Shown: piece by piece, positions 8,666 through 17,732 of the stretch
Layout of the letters: each line of letters begins with the position of its first letter
How positions within the stretch are numbered: position 1 is the first letter of the stretch
Notes under the pieces: model-generated
The model's database searches: none
What the model was told of the DNA's origin: nothing
What the model saw: only the letters and a program-made list of their open reading frames with translations
Origin: an uncultured Aquimarina sp.
GTDB taxonomy: Bacteria > Bacteroidota > Bacteroidia > Flavobacteriales > Flavobacteriaceae
NCBI GenBank assembly: GCA_947497175.1
Contig: CANMFM010000002.1
Location: 186,001 to 250,000 of the forward strand
Length of the DNA: 64,000 nt
Direction: 5' to 3'
Made by a program: the position numbers and the translations under genes

Positions 8666-9931
8666 ATGAGTACCGCAACGACTACATATTTTCCTGATTT
8701 AGAGGATATACAAAAGGCAGCGTCTGTAATCAAAGAGGTGGCTATGGTTACTCCTCTAGTAAATAGTATTAGATACTCTAAACGATATGGTGCTAATATT
8801 TTATTGAAAAGAGAAGATCTTCAGCGTGTTCGTTCGTATAAAATTAGAGGAGCATTTAATAAAATAAGCTCACTTACCCAAGAAGAGTTGGATAAAGGTG
8901 TAGTTTGTGCGAGTGCAGGAAACCATGCGCAAGGAGTTGCCTTTGCATGTAATCATTTACAAATTGAGGGTACTATTTATATGCCATCGGTAACCCCAAA
9001 ACAAAAAGTTGCACAAACGCAAATGTTTGGAGGTGATTATGTAAAAATAATTCTGGAAGGCGATACATTTGATGATTCTTCAAAGGCAGCAATGCAGTCG
9101 TGCAAAGTAGAAGGTAAAACTTTTGTTCACCCATTTGAAGATCCAAAAACTATTGAAGGGCAAGGTACTATCGGCCTGGAAATATTTAAACAAACGGATG
9201 ATCCTATTGATTATGTATTTGTAGCTATCGGAGGAGGAGGATTGGCCTCTGGTTTGTGTGGGGCACTTAGAGCACTGTCTCCTAAAACCAAAATAATTGG
9301 AGTAGAACCAGAAGGAGCACCTTCCATGTTGACCTCTATGAAAAATAACAAGAACACAGAAATCTTAGATATTGATAAATTTATTGATGGAGCGGCCGTT
9401 CAAAAGGTAGGGGATCTCAATTTCGAGATTTGTAAAACATATCTGTCAGATATGTTTACAGTACCCGAAGGGCTTGTCTGTCAGACCATACTGGATTTAT
9501 ACAACAGAGATGCAATTGTTGTTGAGCCTGCAGGAGCTCTTACTTTGGCTGCATTAGAGTTCTATAAAGATAAGATCAAAGGAAAAAATGTAGTTTGTAT
9601 CGTAAGTGGTAGCAATAATGATATTACCCGAACGGCAGAAATAAAAGAAAGAGCATTGTTGTATGCCGATTTAAAGCATTATTTTATTGTTCGTTTTCCG
9701 CAGCGTGCAGGAGCTTTAAAACAATTTGTGGGTGAAGTGCTTGGACCCAATGATGATATCACGCATTTTGAATATTCTAAAAAGTCTAGTAGAGAAAATG
9801 GCCCAGCCGTTGTGGGTATTGAATTGAAAGATAAAGAAGATCTTAATCCATTGATTTCTAGAATGAAAAAACTAAATTTCTTTGGGGATTATTTAAATGA
9901 TAAGCCTGATTTGTTTCAGTTTTTAGTATAA
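8666..9931 (+). CDS. ilvA: Threonine ammonia-lyase (threonine dehydratase)
   Basis: PLP enzyme that deaminates threonine to 2-oxobutyrate, the committed step to isoleucine. Of 421 residues, the PLP-binding lysine is K59 in the SYKIRGAF motif, the phosphate-binding glycine loop is AIGGGGLASG, and a single C-terminal ACT-like regulatory domain starts at about residue 335 (LKHYFIVRFPQRAGALK). One regulatory domain rather than two matches the shorter IlvA class. As the last gene of the ilv operon it makes isoleucine the natural effector for both feedback and the Ile-rich leader peptides. No clear terminator was found right after it. Confidence 0.95.
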   Translation: MSTATTTYFPDLEDIQKAASVIKEVAMVTPLVNSIRYSKRYGANILLKREDLQRVRSYKIRGAFNKISSLTQEELDKGVVCASAGNHAQGVAFACNHLQIEGTIYMPSVTPKQKVAQTQMFGGDYVKIILEGDTFDDSSKAAMQSCKVEGKTFVHPFEDPKTIEGQGTIGLEIFKQTDDPIDYVFVAIGGGGLASGLCGALRALSPKTKIIGVEPEGAPSMLTSMKNNKNTEILDIDKFIDGAAVQKVGDLNFEICKTYLSDMFTVPEGLVCQTILDLYNRDAIVVEPAGALTLAALEFYKDKIKGKNVVCIVSGSNNDITRTAEIKERALLYADLKHYFIVRFPQRAGALKQFVGEVLGPNDDITHFEYSKKSSRENGPAVVGIELKDKEDLNPLISRMKKLNFFGDYLNDKPDLFQFLV

Positions 9932-9985
9932 AATCACAAAAAAAATAGCATTACGTTTTATCACCTTCATGGTAGTCAGATTAAA

Positions 9986-10291
9986 TTATTCATAAGCTAT
10001 TGTGGTAATTTTCTCAATTTTTTGGTAGTGTTCATAATAGATTTCTTCATTAATGAAATTATTAGCGTCAATTATGGTGATTTTTTCACTGATTAGCTGT
10101 TTGGTTTTTCTAAGAAATTTTTCTTCTTCTACTTTACAATAATCTTTAATGAAAAAAGTATCGTCAGTGGTATCATTAGTATATTCATAAACTGTTCTGT
10201 GCGATAAAAACATAGCATCTTCATCAATAGAAAATTGTCCAAACGCAAAGGTATTTATCAGTAACGTAACGAGAAAAAAGGTGAGTTTCAT
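9986..10291 (-). CDS. Small secreted protein of unknown function
   Basis: A 101-residue protein I do not recognise. The ATG at 10291 is chosen over an upstream in-frame start at 10324 because it places a clean signal peptide at the N terminus (MKLTFFLVTLLINTFAFGQ, cleavage near residue 19). The mature part is charged, rich in Glu, Lys and Tyr, without cysteines beyond one and without recognisable motifs. It lies alone, convergent with ilvA (54 nt gap). It is probably periplasmic or secreted. Confidence 0.55.
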   Translation of the reverse strand: MKLTFFLVTLLINTFAFGQFSIDEDAMFLSHRTVYEYTNDTTDDTFFIKDYCKVEEEKFLRKTKQLISEKITIIDANNFINEEIYYEHYQKIEKITTIAYE

Positions 10292-10787
10292 AGTATTCTT
10301 TTCTTTGAAAGTAAATTTAGACACTCAAGGCATGTCAAATTAAAAAGATAATGTTAAAAAGAAACCGTAAAAATTCGAAGAAAATATAATTTTACGGTTA
10401 TCCTCAAAGTGAATGTTGGTTAAACTTGTAAATGATTGGCATGAATATCAATTAAGAGTGTATAACGACAATTTTATAATCTTTAAGACGTCTAAAAATC
10501 TTACAAAATATATGTTAATTTTTCCCTGATAATTTTTAAATTTTAACATTTTTATAATCGGAAAGGAGAGCGCCCATAGATTTGAACGCATAAAATGCCC
10601 ATATATTCGGTAAAAAAAGGCTTGATTAAGAAAACTTAAAAGTATTTGGTACTTATTCTTGAATAGTAATAAACCCTTGCATAGATATATACAAGGGTTT
10701 TTTTGATGCTAGTTTTAAGGCTGGCGATCAAGAGTAATCTAATTTCAGTTTTGATGTACTTACATAACAAAAACACAAAACATAAAA
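10292..10787. other. Intergenic region, about 0.5 kb
   Basis: No protein gene was found. It holds an inverted repeat AACCGTAAAA/TTTTACGGTT (10363-10372 with 10390-10399, no U-tract) and the terminator listed at 10671-10704. It must also carry the promoter of the small secreted protein, for which I see no convincing TAnnTTTG box. Confidence 0.4.
10671..10704 (+). terminator. Intrinsic terminator
   Basis: AAACCCTTG (10671-10679) pairs with CAAGGGTTT (10692-10700), followed by seven T residues on the + strand. The other side gives TTTATTATT on the - strand, so it may also serve the KDPG aldolase operon ending at 10788. It is not clear which + strand transcript it would end. Confidence 0.65.
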
Positions 10788-11465
10788 TTATCGTTCTTTT
10801 CTTATTTTGTGGACTATCTGAATTGAAGTGTGAGTTAATTTTTCAATCATTTCGTAATCAAAATCACCATTTTTATCTTTAACGATAAGTTTTGATCCCA
10901 TACCCACACAATGAACTCCAGAATAGAACCAGCTTTTTAAATTTTCTTCTTCAGGAGTTACCCCGCCACTAGGCATAATACTTGACCAAGGACAAGGGGC
11001 TTTAACGCTTCTGACAAAGTCGGGTCCTCCTATTTGAGCCGCAGGAAAAATTTTCACTATTTCTGCACCCAATTCTTCTGCATAATTTATTTCTGATACG
11101 GTAGCGCACCCCGGCAGCCATGCAATCTTTCTTCGATTACAAACTTTTGCAATATCGGGATTCAGTATCGGTGATACGATAAAGTTAGCTCCTTTTTGAA
11201 TATAAAGAGAAGCTGTTCCCGAATCAACGACAGATCCAATACCAAGAATCATATCAGGAAGATTTTGTGCACACCACTTTATGATTTCAGAAAATACATC
11301 TTGAGCATGATCACCTCTATTCGTAAATTCGAATACCCGGGCACCACCATTGTAACAAGCTTTTATTACTTTTTTGGCGATTTCATGATCATGATGATAA
11401 AACAAAGGAACAACCCCCGTTTGATTCATGATTTGTGCAACTTCTATTCGTGTATATTTTGCCAT
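10788..11465 (-). CDS. eda: 2-dehydro-3-deoxy-6-phosphogluconate (KDPG) aldolase
   Basis: A cytoplasmic class I aldolase of 225 residues that splits KDPG into pyruvate and glyceraldehyde 3-phosphate, the last step of alginate monomer catabolism. The TIM-barrel features are clear: catalytic Glu46 in FEFTNRG, Schiff-base lysine K138 in EIVKIFPAA, and the phosphate-binding MPSGGV loop. Its ATG overlaps the kdgK stop codon by one base (TAATG), so translation is coupled. Being the last gene of the MFS-SDR-kdgK-eda unit, it completes the route from DEH to central metabolism. Confidence 0.95.
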   Translation of the reverse strand: MAKYTRIEVAQIMNQTGVVPLFYHHDHEIAKKVIKACYNGGARVFEFTNRGDHAQDVFSEIIKWCAQNLPDMILGIGSVVDSGTASLYIQKGANFIVSPILNPDIAKVCNRRKIAWLPGCATVSEINYAEELGAEIVKIFPAAQIGGPDFVRSVKAPCPWSSIMPSGGVTPEEENLKSWFYSGVHCVGMGSKLIVKDKNGDFDYEMIEKLTHTSIQIVHKIRKER

Positions 11466-12469
11466 TATCGTACAATTCGACCACTCAGGTTTCCCTGAAT
11501 CATATTAAGTATTTCTTTTTCGGTAACTAAATTGGCATCGCCTTCTATGGTATGCTTAATAGCACAAGCAGCATTAGCAAACTCAAGGGCCATTATATCA
11601 TCATAGTGCAATAGGCCATGGATTAATCCGGCGGCATAAGCATCACCCGTACCAATTCTGTCAATGATATGGGTGATCTCTAATTCATCTGTTTGCGCAT
11701 ATTCGCTTCCGTTCCACATACGTGCTCTTATTTTATGCCAATTTGCATTAATAGATATTCTCGTTTTATCAAACACCTTTTTTATAGCCGGATGTTCGTT
11801 GATTAATAATTTACTACCTGCTACAAAGCCTTCTTTGGTATGCGCAAATGTAGTAGTAAGCAATTCATTAATTTCATTGGGTCCTCCTATAAATATATTT
11901 GACATACTTACAAGTTCGTTTAGAGTTTCAAATGCATTTTTTTCGTAATTCCATAAATTACTTCGATATGCAGGATCTGCAGAAATAGTTATTCCTTTCT
12001 CGTTGGCGATTTTGAGTGCTTCTTTAAGTGCCTGATAAGTATTATAAGATAGGGCAGGGGTGATACCGGTCCAATGAAACCATGTACAATTTTCAAAAAT
12101 TTTGTGCCAATCTATTTCTTTAGGATCGATATTACTAAATGCAGTTTGGGATCTGTTGTATGCTATAGTACTAGATCTCATAACGGCACCAACTTCAAGA
12201 AAATACAAACCTAAAGGATGTTTAGAATCAAGAATAGCGCTCGTATCAACACCAAATTTTTGTAAATAACTTTTTGCAGCATCACCTACAAAATCATTAG
12301 ATATAGCAGTTACATGTTGCGTAGCATTACCTAATTGAGATAGAGAAATTGCCACATTAGCCTCTGTTCCACCAAAGTAGTACTCTAATTGGTTAGATTG
12401 TTTTAATTTTTTATTTCCCAGTGGAGCTATACGCATTAAAACTTCTCCAAAGGTCACTACTTTCTCCAT
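11465..12469 (-). CDS. kdgK: 2-dehydro-3-deoxygluconokinase (KDG kinase)
   Basis: PfkB-family sugar kinase of 334 residues. It phosphorylates KDG, formed from alginate-derived DEH, to KDPG for the adjacent aldolase. The N-terminal FGEVLMRI and GGTEANVA segments are typical of KdgK substrate-binding strands. The C-terminal ATP/anion-hole signature RIGTGDAYAAG carries the catalytic base Asp near residue 277. It is translationally coupled to eda by a one-base overlap and preceded by a 133-nt gap after the SDR gene, which contains a 7-bp hairpin (12552-12576). Confidence 0.93.
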   Translation of the reverse strand: MEKVVTFGEVLMRIAPLGNKKLKQSNQLEYYFGGTEANVAISLSQLGNATQHVTAISNDFVGDAAKSYLQKFGVDTSAILDSKHPLGLYFLEVGAVMRSSTIAYNRSQTAFSNIDPKEIDWHKIFENCTWFHWTGITPALSYNTYQALKEALKIANEKGITISADPAYRSNLWNYEKNAFETLNELVSMSNIFIGGPNEINELLTTTFAHTKEGFVAGSKLLINEHPAIKKVFDKTRISINANWHKIRARMWNGSEYAQTDELEITHIIDRIGTGDAYAAGLIHGLLHYDDIMALEFANAACAIKHTIEGDANLVTEKEILNMIQGNLSGRIVR

Positions 12470-12602
12470 TTTAATTTTGATTTATTGTGATTTACATTTT
12501 TAACTAAAATCTAACCCCACATTTATATTTGTATATCCTATTATAAGAATGATGAATCACCAGCTAAACGATTCATTATTTAAAGTTATAAAATTCTTTA
12601 TT

Positions 12603-13364
12603 TTAAATTCCTAAAGCTTGTCCTCCACCGATTTGAATAGTCTCGGCTGTTATAAAAGCAGCATCCTTGCTAGCTAAGAAAGAGACTACAGAAGCAACAT
12701 CTTCTGGCTGGCCTAATCGCCCTAATAAAATATTGTTTTTCCATGATGCAAAAACTTCTGGTTTTGTTGATTTAATTTGTGCATGGAATGGAGTGTCGAT
12801 GGTACCAGGAGACACTGCATTTACTCTAATTCCATATTCTGCCAGATCCTTTGCTAAGGCTCTGGTAATAGCGTTAACTGCTGCTTTAGATGTTCCGTAG
12901 ATTCCTGCTCCGGGTCCCCCGGCAGTCCATCCGGCATTAGAAGTATAATTAATGATAGTAGGGTTTTCTCCTTTTTTAAGATAGGGAATAGCAGCTCTCG
13001 AAGCAAAAAAGGTAGAATCAAGGTTTAACGCCATTACGGACCTATAAAATTCTGTTGTCATTTCTTCAAACCTTGATCTTCCGCCCAATCCACCGGCATT
13101 ATTTACAAGTACATCAATTTTACCATATTTTTCTCCAATTGCCTTTATATTTGAGGTTACTGCATTTTCGTTGGTAACATCAAATCCGTAATATTCGGCA
13201 TTTATTCCTTGAGTAGTAAGTTCTTCTACTCTCTGATTTCCTTTATCATCTTCAATACCGTTTAAAATTACAGTATATCCATCAGTGCCTAATCTTTTTG
13301 CAACTTCGAAACCAATACCACCGGTAGCTCCAGTTACAATGGCTACTTTTCCTTTTACATTCAT
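12603..13364 (-). CDS. SDR oxidoreductase, probable DEH reductase
   Basis: A classical short-chain dehydrogenase of 253 residues with the cofactor motif TGATGGIG (11-18), NNAG (88-91), catalytic Ser142 and the Y156-x-x-x-K160 pair. In alginate operons an SDR between the transporter and KDG kinase reduces 4-deoxy-L-erythro-5-hexoseulose uronate (DEH) to KDG, which fits this position exactly. The substrate assignment rests on context and the family; the fold alone would also allow a gluconate or ketodeoxy-uronate dehydrogenase (KduD-like). It sits 28 nt downstream of the MFS transporter gene. Confidence 0.85.
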   Translation of the reverse strand: MNVKGKVAIVTGATGGIGFEVAKRLGTDGYTVILNGIEDDKGNQRVEELTTQGINAEYYGFDVTNENAVTSNIKAIGEKYGKIDVLVNNAGGLGGRSRFEEMTTEFYRSVMALNLDSTFFASRAAIPYLKKGENPTIINYTSNAGWTAGGPGAGIYGTSKAAVNAITRALAKDLAEYGIRVNAVSPGTIDTPFHAQIKSTKPEVFASWKNNILLGRLGQPEDVASVVSFLASKDAAFITAETIQIGGGQALGI

Positions 13365-13392
13365 TTTTTTAAATAATTATTAAGTTAGTTTT

Positions 13393-14661
13393 TTAATTTT
13401 TTTCTTTCAATGGTTTTATTTCTTTAATCAGTACAAAAATTGAGAGTACCGATAACGGTGCCAATACTGCCAGAATAATGAACGCGGGAGTATAGGAAAC
13501 GGTTGTTATTTTGGGTATAATAAAGTTCATGATAGCGACCGAAATAGCGCCAATAGTACCTGCAAGACCGGCAAGTGCTCCTACAGACTTACTTTTTAAT
13601 AGATCACTAGATAGCGTTTGTATATTGCTGATAGAAAATTGAAACCCGAAGAGTACAACAAATACAAAGGATACAAACTTGATCGGAGTGTTTGCAAATA
13701 GAATAGCGCCTAAAATCGCTATAAATATAATCGCTCCGCCTAGGGCAATCACTCTTTTTCTTGCTTTGTCCAAACTTAGAGATTTCATTAATCTTTGAAC
13801 ATACCAACCTCCGGCGATACTTCCTATGGCAGCACCAACATATGGGAACCATGCATACAGTCCGATTTCCTTTACATTAAATCCGTATTGTTTATTGAGG
13901 TAAATAGGCATCCAGAATACAAACAGCCACCATATAGGTTCAATAAAGAATCGTGCAGCCAGTATACCCCAAGCTTCTTTGAATTTAAGTATTTTTGATA
14001 GTGGCATGGCTTTGCTTTGGTCTATTATTTCCTGGTTTTGTTCTTGACCAGATAGGATATATTCTTTTTCATTATCGGTTATCCAAGGATGTTCTTTTGG
14101 TTGTTTTTTATTAAAGATTAACCAAGGAATGATCCATAAAAAACCAATCACACCTATGATAATAAATGTCCATCTCCAACCATATCCTTCGAATAATTCT
14201 GCGATAGTAGGAGCAGCTACTATAGAACCAATGGCGGCACCCGCATTAAATATACCCTGCGCAACAGCTCTTTCTTTTACTGGAAACCATTCTGCATTGT
14301 TTTTTACTGCTCCTGGCCAGTTTCCTGCTTCTGAAACTCCCAAAATACCTCTGTAAATACCTAGAGAAGCTAATCCTTTGGCAAAAAAGTGTAGTAAAGA
14401 AGCTAATGACCAGAAAAAAATTGATAATACAAATCCGATCTTAGTACCAACCTTATCGTATACCCAACCCGATATAAATTTACCTGCAGCGTAAGTGATG
14501 GTAAAAATGTTGATAATCCAAGCATAATCCTCTTCAGTAAGTCCTAAATCCTTTTTCATTTCGGGCCACATAATTCCTAATGCTGATCTATCTATATAAT
14601 TTATTATTGTGGCTAGACATACTAGGCCAATAATCCACCATCTTAATCCTTTAACTTTCAT
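13393..14661 (-). CDS. MFS transporter, ExuT/ACS-type uronate permease
   Basis: A 12-TM inner-membrane symporter of about 422 residues in the anion:cation symporter branch of the MFS (hexuronate/glucarate group). The MFS signature follows helix 2 (GWVYDKVGTKIGF), and a second copy-like segment with GGWY is in the C-terminal half. In this locus it should import the unsaturated uronate or DEH from the periplasm. The ATG at 14661 (MKVKGLRWW) is preferred over an in-frame ATG 60 nt upstream because it gives the usual N terminus just before helix 1. It heads the SDR-kdgK-eda unit. Confidence 0.9.
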   Translation of the reverse strand: MKVKGLRWWIIGLVCLATIINYIDRSALGIMWPEMKKDLGLTEEDYAWIINIFTITYAAGKFISGWVYDKVGTKIGFVLSIFFWSLASLLHFFAKGLASLGIYRGILGVSEAGNWPGAVKNNAEWFPVKERAVAQGIFNAGAAIGSIVAAPTIAELFEGYGWRWTFIIIGVIGFLWIIPWLIFNKKQPKEHPWITDNEKEYILSGQEQNQEIIDQSKAMPLSKILKFKEAWGILAARFFIEPIWWLFVFWMPIYLNKQYGFNVKEIGLYAWFPYVGAAIGSIAGGWYVQRLMKSLSLDKARKRVIALGGAIIFIAILGAILFANTPIKFVSFVFVVLFGFQFSISNIQTLSSDLLKSKSVGALAGLAGTIGAISVAIMNFIIPKITTVSYTPAFIILAVLAPLSVLSIFVLIKEIKPLKEKN

Positions 14662-14727
14662 ATATTTTTTATTTGTTAAAGAGATTTTCCAGAATGTATT
14701 AGATGTAAACTGCTGGGGCAATGGTCA

Positions 14728-14735
14728 CAAATGTA
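14728..14735 (-). promoter_or_regulatory. Predicted -7 box for the MFS-SDR-kdgK-eda unit
   Basis: On the - strand TACATTTG matches TAnnTTTG, about 67 nt upstream of the MFS start. No TTG is at the expected -33 spacing. Downstream of it only a degenerate GACCATT half-site is present, so unlike the other units this one lacks a clear ATTGGTnnACCAAT palindrome. Confidence 0.45.
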
Positions 14736-14889
14736 ATACGTATTATTAATTACTTAATCTATTATTTATAACTGAAAATCAGTACATTTTAATCATAATA
14801 GTTTCAGTATGGATATCCCTCCTTTGGTATTGTATGCGTAGATAAAAACGTGCAATTTTAGAGTATCTACGAATGCTAATTACTTGATT

Positions 14890-15597
14890 TTAATCTTTTT
14901 GGTTGTAACAGTATTGATAGAGTATTTTGAAGTGCGCTTTCATTTTTTCTTTTGCGAGTTTTGGATCTTTAATTTTTATAGCATTGTAAATATCATTATG
15001 TTCTTGTATTCCCAAAAAAGTCTGGTCGGCATTACAAACATGGTATTTTTCAAAATTAGTTATGATACCCGGTGTGATCATTAACATTAATGTATTCATT
15101 GAACTATTTTTACTTGCTCTGGCGATGGCCAGATGAAATAATAAATCTTCCTGTACAGCATCTTCACCTTGGATCACCTTGTTTTCATACGCATCAAGTG
15201 CATCTTTCATAAGTTTCAAATCATTTTCATCTCTTCGTAGTGCGGCTAATCTGGCAGTTTTCAATTCTAGAAGAATCCTTGTCTCTACTAAAGATTTAAA
15301 ATCGGGCTCGTCGAGTCTTAATATATCTTCAATCATACCATTTAGTGCTATAACTCCAATATTCGCTACAAAAGTTCCACTTTGTGGTATAGACTTTAGT
15401 AACCCATAAAATTCTAATTTCTGGATTGCTTCCCTAATGGTACTTCTGCTTACATTGAATTTTTCAGATAATGTACGTTCAGAGGGTAATTTGTCTCCAG
15501 GTTCTAAGTTTTTATAGTTAATTAAATCCCGTATCTGAGAAATAATTTTCCTTTGGGTTAATTCGTTTTCATTTTTTGTTAGTATTTCTAATTTCAT
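14890..15597 (-). CDS. GntR/FadR-family transcriptional regulator 1
   Basis: A 235-residue regulator with an N-terminal winged helix-turn-helix (about 12-78, including LPSERTLSEKFNVSRSTIREAI) and a C-terminal FCD ligand-binding domain of the FadR subfamily (about 95-225). Such regulators usually release DNA when a sugar-acid intermediate such as KDG or DEH binds. The gene lies between the transporter operon and the lyase/SusCD operon. A palindromic ATTGGTTAACC-type site at 15621-15649 sits just upstream of its own start, suggesting autoregulation. It is clearly related to a second copy at 29148-29861. Confidence 0.92.
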   Translation of the reverse strand: MKLEILTKNENELTQRKIISQIRDLINYKNLEPGDKLPSERTLSEKFNVSRSTIREAIQKLEFYGLLKSIPQSGTFVANIGVIALNGMIEDILRLDEPDFKSLVETRILLELKTARLAALRRDENDLKLMKDALDAYENKVIQGEDAVQEDLLFHLAIARASKNSSMNTLMLMITPGIITNFEKYHVCNADQTFLGIQEHNDIYNAIKIKDPKLAKEKMKAHFKILYQYCYNQKD

Positions 15598-15620
15598 AGT
15601 ATAAAATAGACATTAACTAA

Positions 15621-15652
15621 AATTGGTTAACCAGATTGGTTTTCCAAAATTA
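15621..15652 (-). promoter_or_regulatory. Promoter and operator of GntR regulator 1
   Basis: AATTGGTTAACCAGATTGGTTTTCC-like repeats at 15621-15645 form two overlapping ATTGGTnnnCCA palindromes. On the - strand TAATTTTG (15645-15652) is a -7 match that abuts the operator. The nearest TTG is only 15 nt further up, shorter than usual. The same palindrome recurs at 23781, 28956, 31332 and 32761. Confidence 0.6.
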
Positions 15653-15726
15653 AGAAATTATTTATTACAATAAAAACATATTAGCAATTATAATTTTGCT
15701 GGATATTACCGTTTGTACCAGTAGAA

Positions 15727-15754
15727 TTTGTTATTCCTTTTTCGGAATAACAAA
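15727..15754 (-). terminator. Strong hairpin after the SusCD/PL7 unit
   Basis: A perfect 11-bp stem (15727-15737 with 15744-15754, 6-nt loop) lies about 100 nt past the last PL7 gene. The - strand sequence after the stem is only moderately U-rich, so it may be a terminator or a 3'-end stabilising hairpin. Confidence 0.5.
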
Positions 15755-15849
15755 CTCATTGGTAACGGCTAACTCTAAAATTTATAATGTACTTTTTAGT
15801 CATACGATGTTATTGATTTATCCTTCAGATACTTGATCTTTAGTGTTAT

Positions 15850-16821
15850 TCAATGATGAATTTCTAATTGATAGTATTTAACTTTTGCATAGGCTCCTTC
15901 ATCACGAGTCACCAAATAATTACCAGCTTTGAAATAGTTTTCAAAAACGCTCCATTTTTTGATATTGATATCATCATATACGATAGCGTTATTTTCATTA
16001 AGAATGATTTCCATTCTTCCTTCGGTTACTTTTATTTCAAGGGTAAACTTTTCAAAACCGACATATTCCGGAAATGTATATCCTTGATCATCTCCCCAGG
16101 CGTTGGTTCTTAATATTTCTGTTTCATTGGCATTGATATCCTTCAAAACCTTTGTTTTTACCCTTACTTTGCCTTGATTCCAGTATATCTTTAAAATCGG
16201 AGGTGCATTATTATCACTTTGTCCAATTAAATCTCGTTGTTGATTTGTAAGTCTGCCATGGATTTGCATAATTATAGTTCTGTGATATTTATCATTACTA
16301 TCTTTTGTAATCTCATGCATCGCCAGGGTACCTTTCAGGGTTCCTCCTTGAGCAAAAGTCCAATTGGTTGTATTGCTTCCTGGTTCCATCTGTTCTCTTA
16401 ATTCTGTTCTTGAATATGAGGAATTGGCTGTCGATGAACCTGGATAAGTATGAAACACTAAAGCACCATCAGTAGAATCATTGTACATAAAAGGTTTTAC
16501 TATTTCATTTGTAGCATAATTTAGAATTTCTGGAGGTTTAACTTCGGTTGGGTTTCCGATAGGTAAAGTAACTTTCCAATGACTCAGGTCAATATGGGGT
16601 AACGTATAATTTTGTGTGTTTGGATTTTCATCGTTCGTTGTATTGTTGTCCTGATCAGTACCGATTATTTCTTCTTCTAAACTATAATTTTGCTTCTCAT
16701 TATCACTTTGACAACTTGTAGATAGTAAAAAACTTATAGCGAATACCAATACTACTATACAGCTAAACCTATTGGTTGTGTTTGTTTGTATATACGTAAT
16801 TAGGTTTTTTGAAGACATCAT
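15850..16821 (-). CDS. Alginate lyase, polysaccharide lyase family 7 (lipoprotein)
   Basis: A 323-residue secreted endolyase that cleaves alginate by beta-elimination. A lipoprotein signal ends at C37 (LLSTSC), followed by an acidic Asn/Thr-rich linker and one PL7 jelly-roll domain (about 75-322). The three PL7 catalytic signatures are present: RTELREQ (138-144), QIHG (186-189) and YFKAGNYL near the C terminus; they supply the Arg, Gln, His and Tyr of the active site. The Ile in QIH is associated in PL7 with activity on G-containing blocks. It is 3 nt from a close paralogue, pointing to a tandem duplication. Likely surface-exposed. Confidence 0.94.
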   Translation of the reverse strand: MMSSKNLITYIQTNTTNRFSCIVVLVFAISFLLSTSCQSDNEKQNYSLEEEIIGTDQDNNTTNDENPNTQNYTLPHIDLSHWKVTLPIGNPTEVKPPEILNYATNEIVKPFMYNDSTDGALVFHTYPGSSTANSSYSRTELREQMEPGSNTTNWTFAQGGTLKGTLAMHEITKDSNDKYHRTIIMQIHGRLTNQQRDLIGQSDNNAPPILKIYWNQGKVRVKTKVLKDINANETEILRTNAWGDDQGYTFPEYVGFEKFTLEIKVTEGRMEIILNENNAIVYDDINIKKWSVFENYFKAGNYLVTRDEGAYAKVKYYQLEIHH

Positions 16822-16824
16822 AGC

Positions 16825-17724
16825 TTAGTGACTAACGGTTAGATCATAAAATTTTACTTTGGCAAATGCATTTTTGTTTTTTGTGGCCAAATAATTACCG
16901 GCTTTAAAATAATTTTCAAATATTCCCCATCGCTTCATATCGATTCCTTTGTATATTTTAGAATACTTATCGTTTAATATCACTTTCATTTTACCTTCGG
17001 AGGCGATAATCTCCAGGGTAAATTTTTCAAAACCTACTTTTTTAGGGAAATTATATCCTTCATCATCTTTCCAGGTAGATTTTTTTAGGATTTCTTTATC
17101 TGTGGCATATTGATCTTCGAGAAATTTAGACTTTAATCGTATTCTTCCATTATTCCAATAAACCTTCATAATTGGAGGAGCATCATTATCACTTTTACCA
17201 ATTAAATCTCGCTGCTCATCAGACAGTCTACCGTGAATCTGTAGCACAATTACCTTATCATATTTTCCTTTTTCATTTTTTGAAATTTCATCAATCGCTA
17301 TGGTAGCTTTTATGCGTCCTCCTTCTTTAAAAGTCCAATTAATATTATTTTTACCAGGGACAATTTGTTCTCTAAGTTCGCATCTTGAGTACTTGGTATT
17401 GGTTGTTGTGGCTCCTGGAGTGGCATAAAATACTAATGCTCCATCTTTAGGATCATTGTACATATACTTTTGTAAGGTTGGATTGTTTGCATAATCCAAA
17501 ATTTCAGGAGGACTCACATTAATTGGTTTTGGGCTTCCAATAGGTAATGTGACTTTCCAATGACTTAAATCTATTTTAGGAGACTTATTTTTCTCTTCGC
17601 TTTGTTTCCATTCTTTTTTATTATTTGAATCTTCAACACTGCTTGCCTGGGGATGACAAGCCGTGCCGATAGATAGAAATAGTATGACCAAAAAAGGGAA
17701 TATATTTTTTTGAATGCTTTTCAT
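16825..17724 (-). CDS. Alginate lyase, polysaccharide lyase family 7 (lipoprotein)
   Basis: A 299-residue PL7 lyase, a close paralogue of the next gene downstream (15850-16821). The lipobox ends at C23 (SIGTAC), with a short charged linker before the catalytic domain that opens IDLSHWKVTLPIG as in its sister. Signatures are RCELREQ (114-120, Cys in place of the usual Ser/Thr), QIHG (162-165) and YFKAGNYL near the end. The gene follows the PKD-type lipoprotein by 8 nt and precedes its sister by 3 nt, so both are co-transcribed with susCD. Confidence 0.94.
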   Translation of the reverse strand: MKSIQKNIFPFLVILFLSIGTACHPQASSVEDSNNKKEWKQSEEKNKSPKIDLSHWKVTLPIGSPKPINVSPPEILDYANNPTLQKYMYNDPKDGALVFYATPGATTTNTKYSRCELREQIVPGKNNINWTFKEGGRIKATIAIDEISKNEKGKYDKVIVLQIHGRLSDEQRDLIGKSDNDAPPIMKVYWNNGRIRLKSKFLEDQYATDKEILKKSTWKDDEGYNFPKKVGFEKFTLEIIASEGKMKVILNDKYSKIYKGIDMKRWGIFENYFKAGNYLATKNKNAFAKVKFYDLTVSH

Positions 17725-17732
17725 TTCACAAA

